A DNA stretch of 57,204 nt, taken from the NCBI GenBank assembly GCA_002483085.1, contig DLHF01000063.1:79666-136869 (forward strand), in the 5' to 3' direction. How positions within the stretch are numbered: the first letter of the stretch is position 1; each line of letters begins with the position of its first letter. The position numbers and the translations under genes are program-made. The stretch is from Ignavibacteria bacterium UBA7675 (lineage in GTDB: Bacteria; Bacteroidota; Ignavibacteria; Kapaibacteriales; UB7675). The notes beneath the pieces are model-generated. The model ran no database searches, was not told the DNA's origin, and worked only from the letters and a program-made list of their open reading frames with translations. Below are positions 47,225 through 56,294 of the stretch, piece by piece.

Positions 47225-48829
47225 ATGGGGTTGGTGCCAATGCTGACATTGGTTATTTTAAAGAAAACCGCGATTTACTTACTACAAGTGCTCATCACTA
47301 TGCAGGTGCTAATTGAAATAGTACGGGTTTTGGTACAGAAAAAGGTACGTGAGGCTGATGTCTTTAGCGATAAAATAATCAAAGAACAAGAGAAGCGCTA
47401 CCAGTTATATAAAGGAATTAGGGACGGGACGTATACCGACGACAATAGCGCAGCTTTTGCCATTTACCATACTGATAAGTCAGATATAAGATACCAGCAA
47501 CTCAAATCCAGATTGCGAAAGCAGTTGTTTCATGCCTTGTTTCTCTTTGACATGAAGGCTGCCGAGCAGACTGAATACCAAGTCGCTGTTTATGAATGTA
47601 CAAAGGGAATCGCGCAAGCCCGAATCCTTGTCACAAATGGTGCCTGGAAAGCTGCCACATCACTGGCTACTGAGCTATTAGCGAAAGCCCTCCATTTTCA
47701 CCTGACCGACTGTGCCAGGCACAGTCTGAAGATTTTGCGCGATTATGAAGCGAAGTGTGGAAATGCAAAAGGCTATGAGAGCTATAACCTACAGCTAAAA
47801 GAGTATAGAAGGCAAAATGATGCAGAAATCCTGTCTAACGAACTTATGGATCAGTTCATGCTGATCTATGGAAAGACAGTTTCTGACAAACCGGATTATA
47901 TTGACCAAATGAGAGAACTTGTCCAGCACATACGGGAATGCTGGAGCAATGCTGCAACCTTTACTACTACACTCAATTATTTCCGCGCAGGTATTTACTT
48001 CAACATGGCAGCTCGCGATTACATACGAGCCTTTGCTTTTTGCCAGCAGGCAGAAGAGTATCTCACCATAAATCCCCATTTCAGCAGTCGACCGCGATTG
48101 GGCGAATTTGCTGGTTTGGCGATACTCTGTAGCATCCACGAGAGGAACTACGGAACTGCTGAAGAATTACTATCAAAGTACAGTTCATACTTTGTAGCAG
48201 GAAGCGGGAACTGGGGGTTATTTATGAGCAATCGTTTCCTTGTAGCTATGCACACCGGAAAGTACGAGGAAGCTGCCAATGTATTTGTAGAGGTAGTAAA
48301 TCACCGGGGTTTTATAAGCTTCTCTCCTTTACAGCAGGAAAAATGGCATGTATATCGGACATTTCTGGCGTATGTAGTGAGAATCGAGTTGGCTTCTATT
48401 CCCAGACATTTAGAGGACCGTATTCATCTCGGTTCTGAATGGTATGAATATTTGAACGACTTATCGGTATCGTCAAAAGACAAGAAGGGTATGAATATTG
48501 TCCTGTATATTCTCCAGACGCTCTTTATTCTCGAAGAGTCAGGACTTGATGGAGGATCTACGAGATTAGAGCCATTGCGCCAGTATGCCAATGTTCATCT
48601 AAAAAATACGCATTATGCCCGCAGCAATGCCTTTTTAAAAATGCTTTTTATTCTTATAGATTCAGAATTCAATCTCAAAAAAGCGGAAAAGAGGTTGCAA
48701 AAGTACTATAGTCAACTCGTTTCAGACAAGGAGGGGAGGTGTAGGACAATGGAGGGGTTGGAAGTTATTCCCTATGAGAAGTTGTGGGAGATTATAGTGT
48801 GGAGAGTGAATAAATGGAAAAAGAAATAG
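47225..48829 (+). CDS. Hypothetical helical-repeat (TPR-like) protein
   Basis: 534 residues if started at ATG 47225, which has AGGGGA about seven bases upstream. A second candidate is ATG 47300 (MQVLIEIVRVLV), giving 509 residues; the first 25 residues look unlike a native N-terminus. An N-terminal module contains KRYQLYKGIRDGTY...AIYHTDKS...YQQLKSRLRKQLFHALF, which I recall from paralogous proteins of related genomes but cannot name. The rest is alpha-helical with repeated aromatic and Ala pairs (GIYFNMAARDYIRAFAFCQQAEEY; LVAMHTGKYEEAANVFVEVV), suggesting TPR-like repeats and protein binding. No signal peptide or catalytic motif. Base composition is more AT-rich than its neighbours. Confidence 0.75.
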   Translation: MGLVPMLTLVILKKTAIYLLQVLITMQVLIEIVRVLVQKKVREADVFSDKIIKEQEKRYQLYKGIRDGTYTDDNSAAFAIYHTDKSDIRYQQLKSRLRKQLFHALFLFDMKAAEQTEYQVAVYECTKGIAQARILVTNGAWKAATSLATELLAKALHFHLTDCARHSLKILRDYEAKCGNAKGYESYNLQLKEYRRQNDAEILSNELMDQFMLIYGKTVSDKPDYIDQMRELVQHIRECWSNAATFTTTLNYFRAGIYFNMAARDYIRAFAFCQQAEEYLTINPHFSSRPRLGEFAGLAILCSIHERNYGTAEELLSKYSSYFVAGSGNWGLFMSNRFLVAMHTGKYEEAANVFVEVVNHRGFISFSPLQQEKWHVYRTFLAYVVRIELASIPRHLEDRIHLGSEWYEYLNDLSVSSKDKKGMNIVLYILQTLFILEESGLDGGSTRLEPLRQYANVHLKNTHYARSNAFLKMLFILIDSEFNLKKAEKRLQKYYSQLVSDKEGRCRTMEGLEVIPYEKLWEIIVWRVNKWKKK

Positions 48830-49064
48830 CAGTGCTATGCCCCTGTAGGTCTTACTTTTGATGTCAGAGAATTGAGGGTTCCCATCTATTTCAGAGTGTA
48901 AATATACATTAATTTGAGTCGTTGTCTTTTGTGATCTATGCTTCCTGTATTGAAAATAACAGTATTTTGATGAACCTTTCGCATTAAAGGCTGTTGTTCT
49001 AAATATGAAAGGCTGGAGGGTAGAAATAAAAATCACTTTTAACCACGTGTATTGGAATCATTCT

Positions 49065-49430
49065 ATGAAATCGTTTGTGAAATCCCTATCCGCCATTGCC
49101 ATAATGGGTCTATCTGCACTCGCACTAGCTTATGCAGCCACTGTAACTTATGCACCTCAGGGCAGTGGGGCTTGGGGCAAGGCCGACTATATTGGCATGC
49201 CTGAATATGGCACTGGTTCCAGCGACTTTTGGTGTGTCCAGGCTGGGACGGGCTGCAATAAATTTGACTGGCAAGTACGCAATCTCGTGATATCAGGCGG
49301 AGTGCCATCAGGCGGTCCTTACACACCAGCAGTAGGACATTCGAATATGGTCTCTGCTGCAAGTGCCATGGGAATTACTCTACCTCATACTATTACACCT
49401 AGTACAATTGATGTTCTTATATCAAATTGA
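49065..49430 (+). CDS. Small secreted protein with two cysteines
   Basis: 121 residues from ATG 49065; upstream residues from 49005 lie outside the signal peptide. Signal peptide MKSFVKSLSAIAIMGLSALA with AYA cleavage site near 24. The mature part is Gly/Ser/Pro/Tyr-rich with the pair WCVQAGTGC (Cys spaced by six), probably a disulfide loop outside the cytoplasm. No family recognised. Followed by its own terminator, then by a thioredoxin-fold lipoprotein that could handle the disulfide. Confidence 0.7.
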   Translation: MKSFVKSLSAIAIMGLSALALAYAATVTYAPQGSGAWGKADYIGMPEYGTGSSDFWCVQAGTGCNKFDWQVRNLVISGGVPSGGPYTPAVGHSNMVSAASAMGITLPHTITPSTIDVLISN

Positions 49431-49441
49431 TGGTGTGTGCC

Positions 49442-49476
49442 ACAGGCTCCCACGAATGGGTGGGAGCCTGTTTAAT
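49442..49476 (+). terminator. Terminator after the small secreted protein
   Basis: CAGGCTCCCAC at 49443-49453 pairs with GTGGGAGCCTG at 49460-49470, loop GAATGG, then TTTAATAA. Confidence 0.85.
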
Positions 49477-49530
49477 AACTAGTCTTCATCAATTTCAAGA
49501 TAAATGGGTGTACTGCCATAGGAGGTAGAC

Positions 49531-49558
49531 AGAGTCTGTGTTAAAGAGTCTGTGTTAA
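49531..49558 (+). repeat. Tandem 14-bp direct repeat
   Basis: AGAGTCTGTGTTAA occurs twice back to back at 49531-49544 and 49545-49558, about 105 bases upstream of the thioredoxin-fold lipoprotein gene. It could be a regulator site or simple slippage. Confidence 0.7.
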
Positions 49559-49662
49559 TAGGTTGAAATTTTCAAAAAAAACTATTATGCATAGAAGAGC
49601 TCTGTCGAATTCAGTGCTCGTGTAAATCCTGTTAGTATTATACCCTTAACGGATGTGGTCTA

Positions 49663-51528
49663 ATGTTTAATAAGTATTTTGTACTGTTACTGCTGGGTGT
49701 TGCACTTGTGACCGGTTGTATCGATCCGAGGTGGGAAGGAGATGAGCACGTTATTTCAATACAGCCCTTATACCCTCAGGCCGGGGAAAAAGTCGTGATA
49801 CGCTATAATCAACGCCACCAGGATGCGCGCTACAAAAGTGATACATTGCTGTATGCTACACTGCGAACCACCAGCAATACCGAAGGCTGGAGGGATTTTC
49901 GAATGGCGATGAAACGATCCCCTCATGATTCTGCACAGTGGGAAACGACATTTGTTGTGCCTAGCGATCTGACAGGATTTGGGGTTTCAATTGCGCCGAT
50001 CTCCACCATGATGTCTAATGAAACATATGCGACTCCAGTTTATGTGGATGAAGAGCCGGTACAAGGAGCTCTTCCCATCCAGATATCAACTGCAAAAACG
50101 CTGGATGAGGCGCTTGTGCTCTTTCGAAAAGATGCGGAATTATATCCGCATGCTTATGACCGTTGGTGCCAGTTGTGGATAGGGAAAATTAAGAGTGGCT
50201 TCAACAAGGATTCTGTACTGTGCGAAGTGGATAGTGTGGAACATGAACTACATAAAACAACACTCAGTAATAATGATCGGGTCGTTGGGTTATCGGCATG
50301 TGCCTGCGCTTATAGCCTACTGGGAAAATGGGATAAAGCACGGGCGGCAATTCTACAGATAAAACCTCTGTGCCGTGCTCCCTTACCGTTTTCTGCTGTT
50401 ACAGCATTTGAACTGACGGTGGGAGCGGTGCACAGCAGCAGTGTACCCATGAGTTCGGGTAAAAGGGCTTTACTTCAGGATATAGCCGATATTGTAATAC
50501 GGACACAGAACCTATTCCTGTCTGGTAAATTACTTGCAAGAACTGACAGCAGTACCATTGCTATTGATACTCTTTATCGCCCTCTTCTCTCGATGGCCGT
50601 TCAGCGTATAAGCAGAGAACAAAGCTCCGCTATAAGGTATGCTACACAGTTTTCTGCTATTCTCGATGGTCTGATATGGCAAAATAGATATGTAGAAGCT
50701 GTTGACGCAGGTACACAGTTTCTTGGCTTTTTAAATGATGTCAAGGACTGGCCAGCTTTGGGTATGCAACAGGCTGTTGATGTGTTTCCCTATGAAGGTG
50801 TAAAAGCCTCTACAAGACATCGTATTGCTAGAGCTTATCTTGCTCAAGGGGAGACCGCAAGCGCCGAGCGGGAGTTAAAAATGCTTGTTCTCGATCCGCC
50901 GAAGGGTATGATGGTGGAAGGGACAATCTACCGAGCCTCGATAGATCTGGCTGTGCACTATTTATCGCTAAATAGCATAGATAGTGCAGAAAAATACTGT
51001 GCCTATGCAGGGCGATTTGAGCAAATGGAGCACAGATTTCGCGCGGGACAGAAAATATTGGATAGCATTAATAAATCTCGAAAATACATGTCTACACGGA
51101 ATGTTGTGTTTCCTGAGCTATTCGTAAAATACCAAATCAGTAGCCAGCAGGCTGTCCGCTATACAGGAGTACGAATCTCTACGGCAAAGGGAGAAGTAGC
51201 TATAGACAGTACAGACCGCACTCTGTACCTCTTTTTTGTCGATGAACAATGCAGTATCTGTAAAGAGATTGTACCGCATCTACTTTCTGCACTGGTAAGC
51301 AAAGGTGTTCGGCTACAGGATATTCTTTTGCTTTCTGAAAATAATGCCGATCACGTACAGACTGTATATGGAAAAAAATATACGATTGCACCATTGACTG
51401 CCCAAACAAGGAAAACATTCTCAATAGCTGCTTTTCCTACGCTGATTGTCGTTAAGAAAGGGTATAGTTTTTTCAGAAGAGATGGACTCTCTGATAAAAC
51501 GTTGCGCGAACTAATTGCCGATCTATAG
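49663..51528 (+). CDS. Lipoprotein with helical repeats and C-terminal thioredoxin-like domain
   Basis: 621 residues. Lipoprotein signal peptide with lipobox LVTGC (Cys19). A beta-rich domain (about 25-135) comes first, then a helical TPR-like region (about 140-480), with a C-terminal thioredoxin-like domain: active site CSIC (Cys530 and Cys533) in LFFVDEQCSICKEI and cis-proline Pro592 in AAFPTLIVV. It resembles multi-domain TlpA/thioredoxin lipoproteins of Bacteroidota and is inferred to work on disulfides in the periplasm. The partner is unknown; the two-cysteine secreted protein upstream is a candidate. Confidence 0.85.
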   Translation: MFNKYFVLLLLGVALVTGCIDPRWEGDEHVISIQPLYPQAGEKVVIRYNQRHQDARYKSDTLLYATLRTTSNTEGWRDFRMAMKRSPHDSAQWETTFVVPSDLTGFGVSIAPISTMMSNETYATPVYVDEEPVQGALPIQISTAKTLDEALVLFRKDAELYPHAYDRWCQLWIGKIKSGFNKDSVLCEVDSVEHELHKTTLSNNDRVVGLSACACAYSLLGKWDKARAAILQIKPLCRAPLPFSAVTAFELTVGAVHSSSVPMSSGKRALLQDIADIVIRTQNLFLSGKLLARTDSSTIAIDTLYRPLLSMAVQRISREQSSAIRYATQFSAILDGLIWQNRYVEAVDAGTQFLGFLNDVKDWPALGMQQAVDVFPYEGVKASTRHRIARAYLAQGETASAERELKMLVLDPPKGMMVEGTIYRASIDLAVHYLSLNSIDSAEKYCAYAGRFEQMEHRFRAGQKILDSINKSRKYMSTRNVVFPELFVKYQISSQQAVRYTGVRISTAKGEVAIDSTDRTLYLFFVDEQCSICKEIVPHLLSALVSKGVRLQDILLLSENNADHVQTVYGKKYTIAPLTAQTRKTFSIAAFPTLIVVKKGYSFFRRDGLSDKTLRELIADL

Positions 51529-51649
51529 CTATGACAAGAGCTAATTCCGTTTTGGGTCAAGTAAATCATAAGTGCAGCAATACTGTATTCGTATTCAAAC
51601 AGGAGTACGGGGCTTGTTGTTATCTGGAAGCTATTTGCAACAATGTCTG

Positions 51650-51697
51650 TGGCACGGGCGTCGCTGTGGCGCTTGGTGCGCCGCTGTCGCCGGTCGA
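51650..51697 (+). repeat. Hairpin-containing intergenic repeat, copy F
   Basis: TGGCACGGGCGTCGC, then hairpin GGCGC/GCGCC (51668-51682, loop TTGGT), then GCTGTCGCCGGTCG. Same flanks as 6471-6517 but a different stem sequence that still pairs. Confidence 0.55.
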
Positions 51698-51789
51698 CCT
51701 CGTTCGCGCATCGTTCTTACGATAATGCCACTACGGGTGGTACGGCCTTTCTCGTGGTGACTGCTTCTGTAATTTCTGCCTGTGTATGG

Positions 51790-51828
51790 CAATAATAGAA
51801 CAGCGGCGCTCCGCTTGGAACGCCGCTG
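51790..51828 (-). terminator. Terminator of the S74/T9SS protein gene
   Basis: CAGCGGCG at 51801-51808 pairs with CGCCGCTG at 51821-51828. Read on the minus strand it is followed by a T-rich stretch (TTCTATTATT). Confidence 0.7.
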
Positions 51829-51858
51829 CCGTATGGGAATAGAGTTGTATAATGCTGA

Positions 51859-53355
51859 TTATTTGCCGCCGAAGATGATAACTTTGGTCATGGTCTGCGA
51901 GCCTTGGGTGACAGTCAGCATGTAGTTGCCAGCCGGATAACCAGCGAGGTCGAAGGTCGTGTTGATCGCTGCATCGGATGATGTGCGGTTTTGAATAACA
52001 GTGCCTTTGACATCGGCGATCTGGAGCGCGACAAGTTGCCGTGCTTTGTTGTTGAGCGATACTTTTACCATGCCGTCGGTCGGGTTGGGGTACACATGGA
52101 GCGAGGAGTTGTCGCCTGTTTCTATCGATCCGGCACCTGTTTTTTCCTGCGATAAGAGCAGGCGTTCGAGCCGCTCGATGCGCTGTTGTAGGGCAGATAT
52201 TTCACTCCCATGCTGCTGTCTGATCGCAGCAATTTCGCTTTTCTGTTGTTCGATAACATTCTGTTGTGTTTCGATAGTTTCTTGCTGTTCCTGGATCGCT
52301 TGTACGATGGGTACGACGAACTCTGCATAGCGCAAGCCATAAGCCTTTTTGTCGTTGCTCGGTTTGTCTACGCCACTAAAGTTGAAATTCAGTTCTTCAG
52401 CCGCTTTCTCTACTTCCTGAGCTATAAAGCCTGTGTAGACAATTGATTCCTTGGCTTTGCGAGCAGCGGCATAACGTGGAGTTGTTGTGTTGTCGTCCAG
52501 TCCGGAGAATGCGTCGAATGACCGTAGATTATAGGTATATGTCACCGGGCGGAGTTTTTTGATAAAGCTAATACCCGGGACATTCTCCCTCACATTGTTT
52601 TTGAAACGGCCATCGGAGAGATTCGACCATCCCGCATAGCCGCCAATGCTTGTCATCGACGAGTTGCCAATTACTGTTGTATTATCCGCAGACACTATGG
52701 CATTACAGCCGATAGCTATGCTGTTGCTCAGATTGTCGGAGCCCAATCCGGGACCTGCCCCGCTGCCAACAGCTACATTGCATTCGCCTGAAACATTGTG
52801 CTGGAGAGACTGTGCACCAACAGCCGTGTTGTAATTCCCTGTGTCATTGCTCAATAATGCGTAATAGCCAACCGCGACGTTTTCTGCGCCTTGAGTGCTG
52901 CTGATAAGTGCCTGCGAGCCAAATGCACAGTTCTTAAGCCCTGTTGTGTTTGCAGGCAGGGCATTATAGCCAAACGCACAATTGTCATCGCCTGTCGAGT
53001 TCGAGATCAGCGTTCTGTGGCCATAAGCGCTATTGTTGTCGCCTGTTGTGTTGGCAAATAGCGAGAAATGTCCAAAAGCGGAGTTGTAGTTGCCTGTTGT
53101 ACTGCTGCGGAGTGCCTGGGCACCTAATGCCGAGTTGCTGTTTCCGGTTGTATTGGAATACAATGATTCATAACCGAACGCAGAGTTGTAGCTTCCTGTG
53201 GTGTTGCTGAACAGCGAGTTTGTGCCGGTATTGGTATTTTGTACCTGAGCCAGAGCGCCGGTAGAGATTCCTGTGCAACAGCAGGCGAGCAGAGCTATTC
53301 GCCGTAGTATTTGCGCGGCGGTTGAGCGCAGACGGAATGTTGTTCCGGTTGTCAT
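51859..53355 (-). CDS. Secreted beta-roll protein with peptidase S74 chaperone and T9SS sorting domain
   Basis: 498 residues. Signal peptide to about residue 36 (GALA). Eight exact 17-residue repeats, consensus NTTGxxNSAFGxxALxS, fill 51-186 and predict a YadA-head-like beta-roll. A peptidase S74 intramolecular chaperone domain follows (about 240-345), with the Ser-Lys dyad of SDGRFK (Ser247 and Lys252) and LRPVTYTYN, GFIAQEVE, LRYAEF. Then a glutamine-rich coiled coil (about 350-403) and a type A T9SS domain (VYPNPTDGMV, 421-498). S74 domains are known from phage tail spikes, where they drive trimer folding and cleave themselves off. Here this suggests a trimeric surface fibre. GAGGATG precedes the start on the minus strand. 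Confidence 0.88.
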   Translation of the reverse strand: MTTGTTFRLRSTAAQILRRIALLACCCTGISTGALAQVQNTNTGTNSLFSNTTGSYNSAFGYESLYSNTTGNSNSALGAQALRSSTTGNYNSAFGHFSLFANTTGDNNSAYGHRTLISNSTGDDNCAFGYNALPANTTGLKNCAFGSQALISSTQGAENVAVGYYALLSNDTGNYNTAVGAQSLQHNVSGECNVAVGSGAGPGLGSDNLSNSIAIGCNAIVSADNTTVIGNSSMTSIGGYAGWSNLSDGRFKNNVRENVPGISFIKKLRPVTYTYNLRSFDAFSGLDDNTTTPRYAAARKAKESIVYTGFIAQEVEKAAEELNFNFSGVDKPSNDKKAYGLRYAEFVVPIVQAIQEQQETIETQQNVIEQQKSEIAAIRQQHGSEISALQQRIERLERLLLSQEKTGAGSIETGDNSSLHVYPNPTDGMVKVSLNNKARQLVALQIADVKGTVIQNRTSSDAAINTTFDLAGYPAGNYMLTVTQGSQTMTKVIIFGGK

Positions 53356-53671
53356 AATACATCCTCAAAAAATAAAATAAGAAACCGACAGGTGTTGATA
53401 TAACCCTGTCGTAGAGTGTGATTCGGTCCCAATCGTCCGGCTCTTCAATTGGCGAGGTATGGGGTGCCACACCTGACTAAACCACGATAATGAAAAGCGT
53501 GTTACAAGCACCTTTCCAGTGTGCTAAGTTAGCCTGTTTACGGGGGTAAAAGCTATCGGACAAAGACTGATCTGCCTATAGGAGAAAGCTGATTTATACT
53601 TGTTGGAAGTGGTGAGTTTGTCTACAGTACTATTGTGAACGCAGCCGTCTTCGCTCATATGCTGCGTCTTT

Positions 53672-53875
53672 GCACCGCGCGGCACGAGCCGCCGCGTGCT
53701 GTCCACTCTTCTGCGCCCGCGCCGCACGTATACAGATAAGAACACGGTGACAGAAGTTCCGTGTGCGCCGCGTGTCAGTGTCCTGCTCCTCATTGGAAAT
53801 ATATTGATTCGGACGGGTTGTACTTTTGGGCGGTTCGGGTTGAACAACCACGCGGCGGCTCGTGCCGCGCGGTGC
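53672..53875. repeat. Perfect 27-bp inverted repeat enclosing 150 bp
   Basis: Arms at 53672-53698 and 53849-53875 are exact reverse complements; six more pairs (two GT) extend outward to 53666 and 53881. The right arm overlaps a dispersed repeat copy (53864-53909), the left arm is part of one in the other orientation. The 150-bp centre has no gene. It could be a MITE-like element or two facing repeat units. Confidence 0.8.
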
Positions 53876-53909
53876 GGAGACAGAACACGAGGGCGGAGAC
53901 AGGAGCGCA
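53864..53909 (+). repeat. Dispersed GC-rich intergenic repeat, copy C
   Basis: GCCGCGCGGTGCGGAGACAG, then GAGGGCGGAGAC and AGGAGCGCAA. It lies just past the MscS stop codon (minus strand) and matches 56169-56215 most closely. Confidence 0.65.
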
Positions 53910-53916
53910 ATACCCT

Positions 53917-55899
53917 CTACTCGGCGGAATAATCTGGGCCAGTTTTTTTTCCTCCGAATACGTTGATGCCAAACAGCCGGAACGAGGGGGCTTCGTAGCT
54001 TTTTGGTAGGTAATCCTGTGGAATTGTTGTCTGGTTTCCATCGCGCATTGCCGAGTAGTGTGGCGACATGATTTCCACACCGCCTTCGTTGAATTTATCC
54101 TGTATGTTGCTGTGGAGCTCCGAGTAGATTTTCGCCATTGCATTGGGCAGATTAGTATAGGCGTTGATCTCGTATTCAACATAAAAATCATTGAGTGCTG
54201 TTTGCAGTACGAATGGCTTTGGGTCGGCCAGAATGCCCGTTGTTGCTTGTGCCGCGCTGATAAGCAATTCGTGGACAGTTCGCCATGCTACATCGTAGCC
54301 AATCGTAATTTTTGTGTTGAGAATAAGTCCTCGTTCCTGCGCCGACATGCTAAAATTAATAATATGGCTGTTCAGCACCATGGCATTGGGAATAGTGATT
54401 TCTACGTTTTTGATCGTGCGGACACGTGTTACGAGAATTGATTTTTCCACGACATCGCCTACTGTATCAGCAATTTTTACACGGTCGCCTATTCTGAACG
54501 GTCGCATATAGGTAAGCACGATGCCAGCAATAGCATTGGCTACCGCCGATGCTGAACTAATAGAAAGCAGCAGGCCGAGAAACAGCGAAACATTCTGAAA
54601 AGCGGGAGAGCTTGAACCGGGGAGATACGGGAAAATAACAATGACAAAGAATACGATAATCAGCAGGCGTGCTATGCCGTAGGTAGGTCGTGCCCATTCG
54701 GGGTAGAAATGCGGAAACTCGATACTGCCGTTTTCGATCTGCCGAAACATCCAATGTGTGAATTTTATCAGATAATAGGCCACCACGCATGTAACGATGA
54801 TGACAAACATGTTGGGTAGATACTTGACAAACGACAGCAATACGGCTTCCAGTGGCGTTCGGATATATGCAAAGAGCGTTCCTGCCCATGTCGACGTAAA
54901 ATCGAAAAGACTGAAGAGGATTGTCACATAAAAGTAAAAGAAAAGAATGTCGAAAAATGTGCGGAGGATACGCAACGAAAACTGCGACAACTCTACAATA
55001 CGCTCGCTCGACAGCAGCTCTGCTTTTTTGAGGCGGATAGGTTTGATGAATGTGTCCTTATAGCGCCTGAGCTGGCTATGCAGAAAGTGCGCCAGCCGGT
55101 GCAAACCTCGGTAGAGGACAATGGTGGCAACTGTCAGCAGCCCGGCGAGCAGAATACCCTTCAGAATTGGTCCTACATTCCAGTGTTTTGTCCACGGGAA
55201 CAAGCTGAGAATGGTTGTGATACCATAATAGACAATGAGCAAGGAAAGCACTAATCGCGCCCCTTTGAGCAGGAGAATAAGGAAGTCGTTCAGCCGGTTG
55301 CCGCTTACAATGGTATGAGAGCCAAAGCGCAGGGATGGCATACGGTTGTCCAACGCTTCAATACGGCTGTACAGTTTTGGAAATATCTTGGTCATCAGCC
55401 ATAGCAGTAGCAGCGAGAGGAGAACTATTCCGAGAGTGGTGCCACCATTCATAAGCAGCGAATCAGCGTTGTAAGCCTTACGCATATCCACCAGACTGGT
55501 ACGCATAATATCGGCATAGTGCTGAGCTGTGGCCACTTGTGTGGTGTCTGCTACCAGAGCGTCCTCGGTGGTAACTGCCATAATGATAAGAGAATCGAGC
55601 AGAACATTGATACTGCCGTTTACTTCCTGAACGCGGATGGAGTCTGGCGACAACGAATTGTTTGTCAGAATAATTTCAAGCCGTTGCCGTATGGATTCTG
55701 CGCGTGCGGCTGGGCTGAACGGGCCAAGCGCGCCGTATATAGTGAATAGAGTATCTTGTCGTATGATCACTTGGGCGCCGGTATTGATGGGCTGGGGTGG
55801 CACTGCTGCTACGGTCGTATCTTGTGCATACACTATAACGCCACACATCCCTATAAGGCATAGCAGGGCGCAACTCCAGCGGATAAGAGTAGATATCAT
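53917..55899 (-). CDS. MscS-family mechanosensitive channel with large N-terminal region
   Basis: 660 residues. Signal peptide (MISTLIRWSCALLCLIGMCGVIVYAQ), then a periplasmic domain of about 130 residues, then about seven predicted membrane helices between 150 and 465. The pore-lining helix and MscS beta domain are SSASAVANAIAGIVLTYMRPFRIGDRVKI...VTRVRTIKNVEITIPNAMVLNSHIINFS. The C-terminal alpha-beta domain ends at YSAMRDGNQTTIPQDYLPKS. It probably releases solutes on osmotic downshock; the extra domains resemble larger MscK/YnaI-type channels. ATG 55899 is the start. Confidence 0.9.
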   Translation of the reverse strand: MISTLIRWSCALLCLIGMCGVIVYAQDTTVAAVPPQPINTGAQVIIRQDTLFTIYGALGPFSPAARAESIRQRLEIILTNNSLSPDSIRVQEVNGSINVLLDSLIIMAVTTEDALVADTTQVATAQHYADIMRTSLVDMRKAYNADSLLMNGGTTLGIVLLSLLLLWLMTKIFPKLYSRIEALDNRMPSLRFGSHTIVSGNRLNDFLILLLKGARLVLSLLIVYYGITTILSLFPWTKHWNVGPILKGILLAGLLTVATIVLYRGLHRLAHFLHSQLRRYKDTFIKPIRLKKAELLSSERIVELSQFSLRILRTFFDILFFYFYVTILFSLFDFTSTWAGTLFAYIRTPLEAVLLSFVKYLPNMFVIIVTCVVAYYLIKFTHWMFRQIENGSIEFPHFYPEWARPTYGIARLLIIVFFVIVIFPYLPGSSSPAFQNVSLFLGLLLSISSASAVANAIAGIVLTYMRPFRIGDRVKIADTVGDVVEKSILVTRVRTIKNVEITIPNAMVLNSHIINFSMSAQERGLILNTKITIGYDVAWRTVHELLISAAQATTGILADPKPFVLQTALNDFYVEYEINAYTNLPNAMAKIYSELHSNIQDKFNEGGVEIMSPHYSAMRDGNQTTIPQDYLPKSYEAPSFRLFGINVFGGKKTGPDYSAE

Positions 55900-56294
55900 A
55901 TGAACGTGAATAGTATGTGAATAAATAGTCTTATCAGAGTTCGCTGATAGATAAGAAACTACACAGGTATGTCCCTACATACCTGCAAACTGGCAAAAGA
56001 ATGCTTCGAGTCCGTGTATCAATATGGTGAAAAGTATATAACCAATGCGGTATTTTCAACAGAAAGAAACAATAACAGGGAGCCTTTTCCATGCAGCATT
56101 CGGAATGCGGGTGTAGCTCTGCGCTCTCTCACAGGTGCGAAGGAACTGGTTTTGCCATGTAGCGGTTGTGCCGCGCGGTGCGGAGAGCGAACGCAAGGGC
56201 GGAGACCGAAGCGCTACTTTCTCCTTGTCTGTTGCCGGGTGTGGAAGTAATTTGCGAGCCTATTACGCCCGTTATCCACTTTCATCAAAGCTCT
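55900..56294. other. Intergenic region with dispersed repeat D
   Basis: 395 bases between the divergent mscS-like and LURP-one genes. It should hold both promoters, but none is clear. The repeat is at 56169-56215. Longer in-frame readings into the repeat are rejected as coding. Confidence 0.45.
56169..56215 (+). repeat. Dispersed GC-rich intergenic repeat, copy D
   Basis: TGCCGCGCGGTGCGGAGAGC, then AAGGGCGGAGACCGAAGCGCT. Nearly the same as copy C over its whole length. Confidence 0.65.

Larger units (their letters stand above)
51529..51858. other. Intergenic region with hairpin repeat and terminator
   Basis: 330 bases between convergent genes. It has a GGAGTACGGGGCT segment near 51602 that also occurs at the purE terminator, the hairpin repeat at 51650-51697 and a terminator for the minus-strand gene near 51801. 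No gene seen. Confidence 0.5.
53356..53916. other. Intergenic region with long inverted repeat
   Basis: 561 bases between the S74 protein gene and the MscS gene, both on the minus strand. It is dominated by the 27-bp inverted repeat at 53672-53875. Several overlapping readings exist on both strands but they only reflect the GC-rich palindrome. Confidence 0.5.

Noticed and set aside
53524..54009. Overlapping small reading frames on both strands
   Set aside because: They come from the GC-rich inverted repeat, which lacks stops; no start signals or protein-like composition.
56166..56294. Extension of the LURP-one protein upstream
   Set aside because: It runs through dispersed repeat D and gives Arg/Ala-rich nonsense; the ATG at 56295 starts the conserved fold.
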